Assembly (NCBI GenBank): GCA_007570785.1
Contig: ML662449.1
Span: 8,919,987-8,983,986, forward strand
Source of the DNA: Antilocapra americana
Taxonomy: Eukaryota; Chordata; Mammalia; Artiodactyla; Antilocapridae
DNA length: 64,000 nt
Direction: 5' to 3'
Made by a program: the position numbers and the translations under genes. Positions within the stretch are counted from its first letter, which is position 1. Each line of letters opens with the position of its first letter. Shown piece by piece: positions 1 to 10,345 of the stretch. Below the pieces are notes generated by a model that saw nothing but the letters and a program-made list of their open reading frames with translations, searched no databases and was not told the DNA's origin.

Positions 1-262
1 TTGCTGTATGGGCTTTTCTTTAGTCTTGGTGCACAGGCTTCTCATTGCAGTGGCTTCCCTTGTTGGGGAGCATGGGCCCTAGTGTGTGTGAGTTTCAGTA
101 GCTGTGGTATGTGGGCTCCCGGGCTCTAGAGCTTGGGTTCAATAGTTCTGGCACATGGGCTTCGTTGCTCTGAGGCATGTAGGATCTTCCCAAATCAGGG
201 ATCAAACTCACATCTCCTGCATTGACAGGCAGAGTTTTTACTCCTGAGCTACCAGGGGATCT
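1..262 (-). mobile_element. CHR-type tRNA-derived SINE, 5' end on the right
   Basis: The reverse strand reads as a cetartiodactyl tRNA-Glu-derived SINE. The right end, complemented, gives the tRNA-like head (a 'ccctggtagctcag' stretch, then a 'gcctgtcaatgcagg' stretch). The body has the family's run of short phrases about hearing-type repeats such as 'ctctagagc' and 'cattgcagtggcttc'. The element runs off the left edge of the window, so its A-rich tail is not seen. Family recognition is from memory of the consensus. Confidence 0.8.
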
Positions 263-1249
263 GTGAAGACTCTTTGGAAAGAAGTATTGAGGGCAAGATT
301 TCCTAGACATCTATTAGACTGCGATCACTATCCTTACCTTGTGTACTGAGCCCTCACAGCCACCTCGTCCACTCCATTCCATTGCCATCAAGGGAATTCC
401 AACTACAAACAACATTGACTCCAAATGTTTATGTGCTCAGTGACTAACTCTAGGGGTGTTTTTCCTTTGCAGGAAGCTCCTATTGGGCTCCCTGCTTGGT
501 TGCCCTCTCTCTCAACACTCCCTTCACACCATACCACTCCACCATGAGCACAATCACCTTACAAATGTTTCCCCAACACCACTTCCTTATGTCCTATGGT
601 GGTGTGCTACCAGTCAAGCCCACCCACCCATAGAACTTGAACCCCATCTGTGTGCGGCCTGGGATTTTCAGCTGCTTGATTTTCTCTAGCTTAGTTGGAT
701 CTTGAGTTCATGTGAGCTGATCTTTCATACCACTTCACCACTCCTCACTCAAGAAACACTTGCTGGTTGATTGGTTCTAGTGGATCCTATCAGAATTGGC
801 CACATTTCTTGAGTTGGGAAAATTGTTTTAAGCCCAGGGTTCTCGTGCTGGAAAATCCTGCTCCCACTTCTGCGAGCCCTTCTCTTGCTGTTGTTCCCAG
901 TTTGGAGGCTGAGAAAGCAGAGATCTTTGTATTTGAACTCTTGATTGAGACAGTGGGTTAACTGATGTCCCTTTAAGCTCTAAAACTAGCTTAAGCAGAG
1001 AGGTACACATTACAGCTGGTAATGCAACTGAATTGAGAAGTTTGCTCTTCGAGTTCCTAAATTCTTGATTGAAATCTGTGGTATATTTGGAACTTAACAT
1101 TGTGTCTATGATCTCCTTCAAGAGAAAAACCTCATTGGCCACTCTTCAAGAACACCATAGAGCCTTGGTGGAAGTGAGGGAGAGAGGTTGGAAATGAGAA
1201 TAGTAACACTACTAATAAAAATAGCTGAAAGCTATAATTATGTGTTTCG
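263..1249. other. Single-copy-looking DNA, nothing recognised
   Basis: No repeat family, RNA gene or credible coding frame recognised. The longest open frames are 64-104 codons with no family resemblance, which is expected by chance at this base composition. Confidence 0.5.
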
Positions 1250-1415
1250 TGTGATTTATTTATGTTTTTCTTTAAATTCTACAACATTACCAGTAGGTGT
1301 TCTTCCTATCGTTTCACAGTTCAGAAAACAGAATAGTTAAGGTATTTGTTCACAGATAAAAACTAGTGAAGTCCTGGAGCCAGTATTGGAATAAGAATCC
1401 ATCTGGCTGAAATCC
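1250..1415 (+). mobile_element. MIR SINE relic
   Basis: Old mammalian-wide interspersed repeat in the sense direction. The recognisable part resembles the MIR core: 'ccagtaggtgttcttcc', then 'cagttcagaaaacag' and 'agtgaagtcctggagccag', matching the family order (count of bases, fraction of gaps typical of a copy over 100 million years old). The 340 bp that follow, up to 1754, show nothing recognisable. Confidence 0.6.
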
Positions 1416-1754
1416 TAGGTCTATTCTAGGTTTACCAGGTTTCATCCCTCCTCTTATTGGTTGTTGGGGGGATTTTTTGCTTTGTGATTGCAGAGTCAAG
1501 GGTCCACTGAAGGGAAGTGTGAGGGCTGGATTGTGTAGCCTGGGACCCACGGTCAAACAGCGCTCTACTCAGGGGTTTTCTGATTCTAAGACCAAGAGGA
1601 ATAAGGCAAAGGAGCTCAACTCCCCACAGCTGGAATGTGATGTGGGTCCCCTGGAAGGCTTCACTGGAACCAGACCCTACCTTGACCCTGCTTAATTACT
1701 CTGTATTACACACAACCAAATTCCTGCTGTCAGTGGGTCCTGTGATGCACATGG

Positions 1755-2180
1755 AGGTGGTGGTGGTTTGGTCGCTAAGTCAAGTTCGACTCTTGAGACC
1801 TCAGGGACTGTGGACTGCAGGCTCCTCTGTCCATGGGATTCTCCAAGCAAGAATAATATTGGAGTGGGTTGCCATTTCCTTTTCCAGGGATCTTCCCGAT
1901 CCGGGAATCGAACCTGTGGCTTCCCTGGTGGCTCAGACAGTAAACCATGTGCCTTCAAAGCGGGAGACCAAGTTTCAGTCCCTGGGTCAGGAAGATCCCC
2001 TGGATAAGGAAATGGCAGCCCACTCCAGTACTCTTGCCTGGAAAAATCCCATGGACGGAGGAACATGGTAGGCTACGGTTCATGGGATCGCAAAGAGTCA
2101 GACACGACTGAGCAACTTCACTTTCACTTTCCTCCTGCATTGTAGGCAGATTCTATCAACTGATCTACAAGGGAAGCCCC
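1755..2180 (-). mobile_element. Bov-tA SINE (outer copy, split)
   Basis: Ruminant tRNA/BovA composite SINE on the reverse strand. Its BovA part occupies 1755-1919 ('gtcgctaagtcaagttcgac' through 'ggaatcgaacc') and its tRNA-like head is at 2132-2180 ('ctcctgcattgtaggcag' to 'gggaagcccc'). The two halves are contiguous in the family consensus and are separated here by the second SINE at 1920-2131. Confidence 0.88.
1920..2131 (+). mobile_element. Bov-tA SINE nested in an older Bov-tA
   Basis: Full-length-looking plus-strand copy: tRNA-like head 'cttccctggtggctcag', linker 'cctgggtcaggaagatcccc', BovA body 'cccactccagtactcttgcc', and the tail 'agacacgactgagcaac' with a run of 'ctttcac'. It interrupts a minus-strand Bov-tA, so it is the younger insertion. 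Confidence 0.9.
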
Positions 2181-3084
2181 AGGGAGGCTGCCAGCAAACA
2201 CAGGGCAGCACTGATCCTGATGACCTTACCCCAGGGCTGCTCATCATCCTATTGAGTGATTATCGTGTGATGAAGCCTCTGTGTTCCCCATCCTGACCTG
2301 GCTTTCCGGCTGCAGTGTTAACAGCCAGGGCGTCTGGGAGCGGGAAATTGATCACATGGATTATACGTATGTTGCAGGCCTCTTTCACTCTGGTTTGATG
2401 GCGATTGAACTTCCCAGTTGGAGTTTGTTATCTGGGAGCTGTCTAGACCCAATGATGTAAACTGGCTAGGGGGTAGTCTCTATGGTCAGTTACTGGCAGC
2501 CAGTTAGAGGAGGGCTGGTAAATCTGAGAGGCACCAAGGGCCATTTCCAAGGCACTTTGGGTGCATTGTTTTTCCTGAGTTTCTCCTCTTACCTACTTTG
2601 GCTCCATTCTTTTTTGTTTTTATGTTGAAACTCATGGGAATACTAAAGGAGGTGGAACCCATGGATTTCTGATTCCCAGAATAGGGCTTCTGGGTGGTGG
2701 GATGAATGAGATGCTCTGTACCCTAAAGATGGGCTGAGCCCTTTTCACCTCTCAGGAAAAGAATGTTGCCTTTGTTGAGAGCCAGTGGACTATCACTAGA
2801 GAGTCAGCACGGCTAGAAACTGAGCGCTTGAAGAGTTCCTCTGGGCCTTCTCAACACAGGGAAAAAGGAAGCCCCTTCCCCCAGGAGGGTTGCATCTAGG
2901 CCTTTCCAGGCTCTCAGATTGGTACACCTCTAAAGGTAACCTGTGCTCATGATTTTAGGATGAAAATGCAATGATCAGGTCCCTCACTAGACTCACTGGA
3001 TCAAAAGCTCTTGGGTAGGCTTGGAAGTCTATTTCAGCAATGCCTTTCTGGTGATTGGGAGGCATGCTGAAACCTGAGATTTAT
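2181..3084. other. Single-copy-looking DNA, nothing recognised
   Basis: No repeat family or coding frame recognised. No open frame of 60 codons or more lies wholly inside it. Confidence 0.5.
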
Positions 3085-3758
3085 GTTTTTAGACAAGGCT
3101 ACCCAAAGTATACTGTGTGGATCACAATGTCAGTAACCTAACAGTTTCCTGAAAATGCAGTATCTCAGGCCCACCTTTCTGTCAGACTTGCTGAATCAGA
3201 ATCTGCATTTTAATAAGTTTCCTGCATGCTTTTGTTATGCCCAGATCCCGATCTCCACAAACCATCAGGAGGCCATTCACCCATGCAAGCGCAAGAGGGA
3301 GTTTATTGCAGACCCGGGTCCAGACCTCACACACACATGCCCAGGCAGCGGAGTGAGGGCAGCGCCCCAAGCGGAATGGTACAAGGCTTTTAAGGGAAAA
3401 AGACAAAGGGAAGAAGACCGCGAACGGGGTGATGTGCCTTGGTGTCCTGTGATTGGTTAAAGGCTGCTGACCTTTTAGGTGATTGGTCGGGACATGAGGG
3501 GAAGTCAGGGGCTTTAGCATGTTAGTCCCTGATAGGTATATTTAACTGCAAACAGCCCCCTGATTGGTGTATTTTTGGTGCTTCCCCAGCCAGCGGTGAT
3601 TGGTCATGTCTAGGGTGGTGACAAGGGGTGAGGGCTGGACTATTCTGTGGTTTTTCCAGGAGCTTGGATGTTTGCCCTTTATTACAAGATGGCAGCTCCT
3701 TTTTTAAGATGGAGTCACTTAGGCTCTACACTTTGACTATACTTGGAAACTTGAGGCA
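3085..3758. mobile_element. MER5A-like hAT element interrupted by an LTR
   Basis: Non-autonomous hAT-Charlie relic. The left part (3085-3228) has the 'tcaggcccacctttctgtc' and 'ctgaatcagaatctgca' blocks typical of MER5A; the last part resumes at about 3735 ('acttggaaacttgaggca'), which fits the MER5A terminal block. The 498-bp LTR lies between the two parts, flanked by a CTTT duplication. Confidence 0.65.
3233..3730 (-). mobile_element. Solo LTR of an endogenous retrovirus, probably class I
   Basis: A 498-bp block with TG...CA ends (sense strand starts TGTAGAGCC and ends GCATAACA) and a 4-bp target duplication, CTTT, at 3229-3232 and 3731-3734. On the sense (minus) strand it carries four CCAAT boxes (complements at 3452-3456, 3482-3486, 3563-3567 and 3599-3603), then a TATA-like AT-rich stretch near 3387, then an AATAAA poly(A) signal (complement at 3302-3307), the order expected of U3-R-U5. 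It is relatively CpG-rich for the window. No internal retroviral sequence is adjacent, so it is a recombined solo LTR. The exact family is not recognised; class I is inferred from the 4-bp duplication and the CCAAT-rich U3. Confidence 0.82.
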
Positions 3759-3763
3759 CAGCT

Positions 3764-3925
3764 TAGAGCACTGGTTCTCAACCTTGGCTGCTTGTCAGGC
3801 TCACCTAATGCCCCACCCTGACCAATTAAACCAGAATTTCTTGAGAGTGATGTCCAGGCATCGGTGTTTACAAAAATTTTCCTAGTGATTCTTATGATAG
3901 TCAAAGCTGAGGGCAATTGCTTTGG
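3764..3925. mobile_element. MER5-type hAT MITE
   Basis: Starts 'cactggttctcaaccttggc', a typical hAT-Charlie MITE end, then 'ccaattaaaccagaatttc' and 'gtccaggcatcggtgtt', and finishes in the complement of the end ('tgattcttatgatagtcaaa'). It directly follows the LTR-split MER5A, so two related MITEs lie side by side. Confidence 0.65.
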
Positions 3926-4435
3926 ACCACCACAGGCTGTTAAAAAACATAACAACCAGCCAACAATTCAATGATCAGAACAAAACCAATGACATGGAGG
4001 AGAGCTTCCCAGCAATATAGAGGGAAACATTTGAGCCTCATGGATGTGTTGGGTGGATGTGGAATTATTGATCCCATCAGGCCTTGGAGGTGGCAGGATG
4101 GGACCTGGGTTGCCATGAGCACCATTTTTGGACTATCACAAATACCATTTTCTATGTATGCCGTGGCAGGAAAAAGGTAGGAAAACATGCTACAGAGAAC
4201 CTAAATAATTCTATTATTACTGTGTTAATACATTAACTATGGCAATGGGTTATGGGTCAGGGTTCCCAGAGGGAAATGCTGAAAATCTAATTATGGGACA
4301 AGAGGGCAGAAATATGCCTTTAGATATTGGATGACTTCTGTAATTTAAATCCAGACAAATACTTTTTAGACCATTATTGCAACCTTGTCTTTATTTAGCA
4401 TTTTTGCTATTTTGAGATTTCCCAGTGGTTATCTA
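3926..4435. other. Single-copy-looking DNA, nothing recognised
   Basis: No repeat, RNA gene or credible coding frame recognised. Confidence 0.45.
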
Positions 4436-4654
4436 GGGACTTCTCAGGTGGCTCAGTGGTAAAGAATCCACCTGCCAATGTAGGAGACATGGGAGATACG
4501 AGTTTGATCCCTGGTCTGGAATAGTCCCTGGAGGAGGAAATGTCAAACTACTCCAATACTCTTGCCTGGGAAATCCCCTGGACCAATGAGCCTGGTGGGC
4601 TACAGTACATGGGATCACGAAGAGTTGGAAACAACAACTAAACATGCACACACA
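4436..4654 (+). mobile_element. Bov-tA SINE
   Basis: Plus-strand tRNA head 'cttctcaggtggctcagtgg', linker with 'gtttgatccctggtctgg', and BovA body 'ctccaatactcttgcctggg' and 'gggatcacgaagagttgg'. About 10-15 per cent diverged by eye. No clear target duplication. Confidence 0.9.
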
Positions 4655-5785
4655 GCAGTTGCCTAATTATTTCTTACAATAGGCATGGATTATTTTTCCT
4701 TCTTTCATGATGAGGAAATTGAGCCTCTGGAAGGTTCGGACTCCCCAAGGCCAGTTCAGAAAGGACAGTTGAAGAGTGAGGAGGTGTTTCCTTTATGCCT
4801 ACTGGAAAGATCTGGAGATGTCATCTTCCATTTCAAAATGGCAAATGCTACCTCTTTGGAGGGGGTTGGCAGTGGAGTGGGGGGTACTCAGCCCCCTATT
4901 TTCAAGCAGGGACTACTGAGTTCCTATTACTGCCTTTTGCTCTGAAGGCGCTGCCTGGAGCCTGGGGCTTCCTGGGAATATCCCAGGAAAGCTCTCAAAG
5001 AAGAACTCTTTAGCTAATTACAAAGCCTAACTGTTGTTTGGCGGGTTTGTGTGTATTAACACATCCCCCCTCTCACACAAGTTTTCATCCCAGTGCTGGA
5101 GGAACATATTGTAATTATGCTAATCATGCTGGCTGGGCAGCCAGAGGCCAAGAGGGAGGGGGCCCTTCTTCCTAATTGTTTCCCTCTCCTGGAACAGTTG
5201 GTTGTCTGCCCAAGTCCCCACTTAGGCGGAGGGAAGGCTGCAGGGGAGGGGCAGGCAGGGCTGGGGCTGTGGGGCTTCCTGTCCCCAGGGCTGCTGAATC
5301 CACCTGGTCTGTCAGGAGGGAGGGGTTGGAAGAGTTGCCAAGGTTGAGACTGCTGGGCAAAGGGATTTCTGATGGATTCACTGGGGACTGTGTTCAGGAC
5401 TGGCTCTTGGGAGTTTGTGAAAGAGGCGAATTTTCATTGATGTCCTTCCCCACGTCTTTGATGGTGATGGCTTTTCCTCTTCTCTCCCTCCCCACCTCCT
5501 CCTTATCCCCTCTGCCTCTTCCCTCTTCATTTCCTCTTTCCTGAATCTCCAGGCACACAATGCTTTGCTGCTTGTTTGGAATTTGTTGGCAAGCAAGTTT
5601 ATGATATAGGCATAATTAGAGATATAGATACAGATACAGATATTGATGTAGACAGAGCTATAAACATCCTCACTTAGAGAAGACTTAATGAACATGTGAC
5701 TGCCAACAATAGCTTGTTAGACAACACAATGCTGAATGAATCTAAGGCCATGAATGAGGGAGATATTTTCAATCAAAGTGACCTG
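4655..5785. other. Repeat-free DNA with a GC-rich stretch
   Basis: No repeat family recognised across 1.1 kb. The part from about 5130 to 5540 is clearly richer in G and C than its surroundings and has long purine and pyrimidine stretches. Open frames of 70-122 codons occur on both strands over the same bases, which argues for low stop density rather than coding. A short degenerate GATA/GATACA repeat lies at 5620-5655. Confidence 0.4.
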
Positions 5786-6177
5786 TCCAGTGTTTTTTTT
5801 TTTTCCATAAAATTTTTATTTGGATATCATTCAAATGAAGACAGAAGTAGAGAGACTAGAACAATGAATCACATATTTCCCAGATTCAACAATTATCAAG
5901 TTTTTGCTGCATTTGTTTCACCTATTTTTTTTTACTGAAGTATTTTTCTAATTTAAAACATTAGGTCACTTTACCTCTATATTTTATTAGATATGATCAT
6001 GCACACTTACATCTAATAAAATTTATAAGTAATACAAATAAAACAAAAAAGGAAAAATTAATAGGGTAATTTAGTATGTAGTCCATAATCAATGTAATTC
6101 TTATAAGAAAGTCAGCTTAAATGCTAATTTTTTTCTTTTAATATTGATAGTAAAGGATTGGTACCCTAGTTAATTTC
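5786..6177. repeat. Old AT-rich interspersed relic, family unassigned
   Basis: The phrase 'cccagattcaacaattatca' within this stretch belongs to an old, widely dispersed mammalian repeat, also suggested at about 17040-17160 and 56290-56590. I cannot name the family with confidence. Confidence 0.35.
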
Positions 6178-6500
6178 TTTTTTTTAAATACTGAGGTGTA
6201 GTTGATTTATAATGTATTATTTTCAAGTGTACAGCAAAGTAATTATATATCTATAACTGAATATATCTATTCTTTTTCAGTTCTTTTCTACCATAGGTTA
6301 TTATAAGATATTGAATATAGTTCCCTGTGGTATATATTAGGTCCTTATTGTTTATCTCTTTTATGTATAGTAGTTGTATCTGTTAATCCCAAACTCCTAA
6401 TTTAACCTTCCTACTTCCCCTTTCCCCTTTGGTAACCATAAAACCCTTTGTTTTTATTTCTCAGTCTATCTATGTTTTCTAAATATAAATTCACTTGTAT
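6178..6500 (-). mobile_element. Artiodactyl L1 3' end
   Basis: Reverse-strand L1 3' UTR. It has the family phrases 'gtgtacagcaaagtaatta', 'ataagatattgaatatag', 'ttccctgtggtatatatta' and 'ctgttaatcccaaactcc'. The 3' terminus is the T-rich left edge; the 5' part is truncated at about 6500. Confidence 0.85.
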
Positions 6501-8925
6501 ATCCAGTGCTTTTAAATGATATACATTATCACAAGAAAATTATTAACAATTGGCACTAAAAAATTCAATTCTTCAGAAAAGAACTGACTTTGTTTCATAA
6601 GATGATATGGTGGGTCATTGGGCATTGAAAAGAGAGGTCTCAGGGAAGTTTCTGGAAGGGGAAAGTGGAAAAAAAATGGGAGTGCTTAGGAAGATGGAGA
6701 ATTTGTTTCTTTGGGGGAAGAGGGTAGTAAGGACAGGAGCAGGCGAACTGCAGGTAGAAAGGCTGATGGAATTTTGGACACTGGATTGGTGATGTATTCT
6801 GGATTTATAATTATGCTGTTTGCTCTGACTTTTTCTAATGCCATCCATCTTCAAGAACTCTTCAGTAAAACTTGCTTTGTGTGGACTTCACTGGTGAGGG
6901 TGGCTGTATGTATTCTGTATGTGTTTCCTGTCCATCCAGGGAAAGGAGACAAGTCCCACACCTGAGTTGACATATACTGAAAAGAAACTTAATTGAGGAT
7001 GGGTGACCTTGAGACAGTTAGCCTCTGAGCACCCATATGGACTTTCTCGGGATGTGTAATGTTGGCCCTCGCCTACTGTAAGTGGATTTTATAGGCCAAT
7101 ATGTCACCAGATATCATTTTGGGTTGCACTGGAGTCATAGCTCAGAAACCAACTTTGACTCTGTTATTAGTCAGAGCTCTGCAATGATCCTATTTTCTGC
7201 TTATATTTAGTTTGTATGCGTCCATCAGTAGTCTCATAGCTAACTGTCTGTAAGACCATGGAAGAACTTCTTTTTATATCATACAGGTCTTTATACCTGT
7301 AAAGGACTCCAGGGAAGTGCTAAGCCCTTGTAAATGGCTGATGGATTTCATTTAGCTCTATGATTCTTCTGTGGGATTTTATTTGGTGTTGGTTGTGAAA
7401 CTCATGATTCAATCCCCAAATTCCTCGCCTCAACTAGACTGGTTTACAATCCCATGAACCAAGCATAGAACAAAGATCATTAGTTCAATTTATGTTGTCT
7501 GTCAGGGCAGCTGGGTCCTGGTGCTGCACTGTGTTTTCGAGGAGTGAGAAATGCACAAAGCAGAAAACACAATCCCTGTTCCCAGGGCAGCATATCTTGG
7601 GGGTATATTTAACATTATTTTCAATCTCTCCCTATATAGATTTCTTTCTTTGAACTTTCCCCTGTTTTTTCCTAGTCTTGTTTTTCTCCTTCTGTCTCTT
7701 CTTCTTCTTCTTCTTTTTTTTTTGTTTCTGTTTCCTTAAGATGTCTTCACTCACATTTTCTACGATTAAATATTTTCCCTTTTCCCTTCAGTTCTATTAC
7801 TTCAACAATTTTTTTTTTTTGGCTTTAACATTTTTTAAATCATCTGGTTATAGATTTTTCAAGCAGGAAACAACAAAACACTTCTTTTAAGCCTGACTCC
7901 TGAATGGAGTCACCAATGGGTTAAGCAGAACTTCCCTCTCTTCAGATTATATAACCCTGCTCAGGTATTATAACTCAAATGTTCCATTATCTGAAAGATC
8001 TTCCTAACAGTGGGCATTCTGACCTACCAAGCAATATGAGCTTTTCCCATCACCATTTACAACAGGCTAATGCAGGATAGAATTTCAGTCCTAAATCAGA
8101 ATTACCCTGGATTCTTGGCACTCGAAGCCAGATTGTTAATACCTGGTGATTTTATTAGAGTATCTCTTGTGGGCGTGGACTTTTTTTCATCTTAAATGCT
8201 AGCTAAAAGGGGAAAATGAAAAGCTCATTCCTTCAAAAAAGAATTTTGGCTGGTGGATAGCTTGATTCTGGAGCAGATGGTTTAAATATTTTTTACATTT
8301 ATTTAAAGTTACAATATAGGCTTGTGTATATTCCTACAACATTAAATAGCTTTTCAACTTGCAATTCTTATCAAGAGTTGATCAGTGTATTTGGAAAAAG
8401 AGAAAGCCTAGGGTGAATTATTATCTCCAGAAAAAGAAGCTTACTACTGCAGTGTGATGTCTCTGCAGTTGATAGGAAAAAGAATAACTAGGGCATTTTC
8501 TCCACTGGGGAAGGCAGCCTGTAACATGGGTTAGAAAATCATTGTCCCCCAATATATGGTTATTGATCTGTTCAAATGATTGCTTTCATTCGCTATTTCT
8601 GATCTAATTATTGAATCTAGTAGAGACCATATTTATTTACCATAAGAGCCAACGGCCATCTCAAATTTGAGGATGGGACAAGGAAGTAATTCACAGGAAA
8701 ACTGACAATCAAACAAAACATCATTTAAAGATGGCAAATCTCATTCTATTTTTTAGTCATTGTTTTAAGAAAAATTGAATGATGGCATTTACTTGAGAAA
8801 ACCTGAAGAAAAGCCCTTGCTGTATTCAGTCACTTCTTGCCGTATTTCAGGCAAAAATCAAGTTAAATACTTCATGTGAAGCTCACATGGAAAAAAAAAA
8901 AGATGACTCAAAGATGTATAAGTCA
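6501..8925. other. Single-copy-looking DNA, nothing recognised
   Basis: 2.4 kb without a repeat family I can name. It holds a short TTC/T-rich tract at 7690-7725 and a second T run near 7810. Open frames here are under 85 codons and partly low complexity. Confidence 0.45.
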
Positions 8926-9310
8926 GGATAGGTTAGGTAATGTGGTAACAAACAATCCCCAACTCTCAGTGGCTTAGCATATAAAGACTCATTTCTTCCT
9001 CATGAGAATTCTACCTGTGCTTCAGCTCTTAGCTCTTCAGGAAGCGCCTTTCCTAGAGAACTAGGTTGCTTGCCTCTGTTGCTATCTGGAACACATCTCC
9101 CATTTTGGTTGTGAAAGCGTGGGAAGGGCCTGTCATACCAGCTCTTTGGTGCTGCACTCCAGCAGTGACATGCATCGTATCTGCTTGCAACTCATTGACC
9201 ATAACGGGCTACAGTGTCCCTCATGGCTGCATCCATGCTGGGAGATGTGGGGAACTCATAATAAGGGCTAAATGTCTTTGCCTCAGAGCATAACTGGGAC
9301 AAATGAGTCG
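8926..9310. repeat. Probable old DNA-transposon relic
   Basis: The stretch near 8945-8975 ('ggtaacaaacaatccccaac', then 'ctcagtggcttag') is a hallmark of an old dispersed mammalian repeat, possibly of the hAT-Tip100 group. The rest to about 9310 aligns with it only by general style. Family name not certain. Confidence 0.4.
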
Positions 9311-9789
9311 CCATGTTAAGAGGGTCTCATTTTGTTAACCACCTGAATTTGTGTGGTAGGAGTGCTTTAGAGAAACTTGCAGAGGGCTGAACTGCTGGGA
9401 GGGGCAATGTCAAAGCCCTCTCAAAGGCAGACGAGTTGGAGTCAGCTCTATGCTTATTTGAACTGCTGGGTTTGGGCAGACAGGATTGTGGGAGACCTGG
9501 AGAGGCTGCAGGCAGAACATCTGGTTGCCTTCATTGGGACCACATACTACACAGGGCAGCAGATGTGCTGGTGGGTCTGATGCCCAGCACTTAAAGTCTG
9601 CGGGTGTGTCAGGTCTCTTTCTTAGGCTGCCTAATGCCTTGCAGACACTCACCATCCTTGTATGTGGTCCACCCTGACACTGAACTCACCAAAGGCTGGG
9701 ACCATGGCTTCCCGGTCGTTGTGACAGCAGTGGTGTGTAACGTGGTGACTCGCCCACAGAGTACTGTTAAGAACTGGGTATTAGCTGAA
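9311..9789. other. Single-copy-looking DNA, nothing recognised
   Basis: No repeat, RNA gene or family-like coding frame recognised. Confidence 0.45.
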
Positions 9790-9915
9790 TTGGAAAAGGA
9801 AGTGGCAACCCACTCCAGTATTCTTGCCTGGGAAATCCCTTGGACAGAGAAGCCTGGCGGGTTACACTTCATGGACTCTCAAGAGTTGGACACAACTGAA
9901 CAGCAATAGCAACTA
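9790..9915 (+). mobile_element. Bov-A SINE fragment
   Basis: Plus-strand BovA body without the tRNA head: 'gtggcaacccactccagtat', 'tgcctgggaaatcccttgg' and 'agttggacacaactgaacag'. Confidence 0.85.
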
Positions 9916-9964
9916 GGTGAATAATGTGGGCAGTCAGAGTAGGTCCATCTACATTGCTTCTGTG

Positions 9965-10345
9965 GTATAAGTCATTGCTTCTCAAACTTTGTTATGCTTA
10001 CAAATGACATAGAGATCTGGTGAAAATGCAGATTCCAGTTCCGTAAATCTGGGGTGGAGCCTAAGATTCTGCATGTGAAAAGTGAAAGTGTTATTTGCTC
10101 AGTCATGTTCAAATCATTGTGACCCCACGGACTGTAGCCTGCCAGGTTCCTCCATCCATGGAATTCTCCAGGCAAGAATACAGGAGTAGGTTGCCATTTC
10201 CTTCTCCAGAGGATCTTTCCAACCCAGGGATCGGAACCCAGGTCTCCTGCACTGCAGGTGGATTCTTTACCATCTGAGAAAGAATTCTTTACCATTCTTT
10301 TCCACCAGGAAAGCACTAGATTCTGCATACCTCCCAAGATTTCAC
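9965..10345. mobile_element. MER5A element interrupted by a Bov-tA
   Basis: The left part, 9965-10074, has the hAT MITE end 'cattgcttctcaaacttt' and 'ggggtggagcctaagattc'. The element resumes at 10318 after the SINE. The 11-bp string agattctgcat is present at 10064-10074 and again at 10318-10328. Confidence 0.65.
10075..10317 (-). mobile_element. Bov-tA SINE with 11-bp target duplication
   Basis: Reverse-strand copy flanked by the exact duplication agattctgcat (10064-10074 and 10318-10328). The body shows 'gactgtagcctgccaggttc' and 'aggttgccatttccttctcc'; the tRNA head at the right contains a local duplication, with 'attctttaccat' present twice before the end 'caccaggaaagc'. Confidence 0.9.

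Noticed and set aside
5130..5540. GC-rich stretch as a possible CpG-island promoter
   Set aside because: It is rich in G and C but has few CpG pairs, so it does not look like a CpG island.
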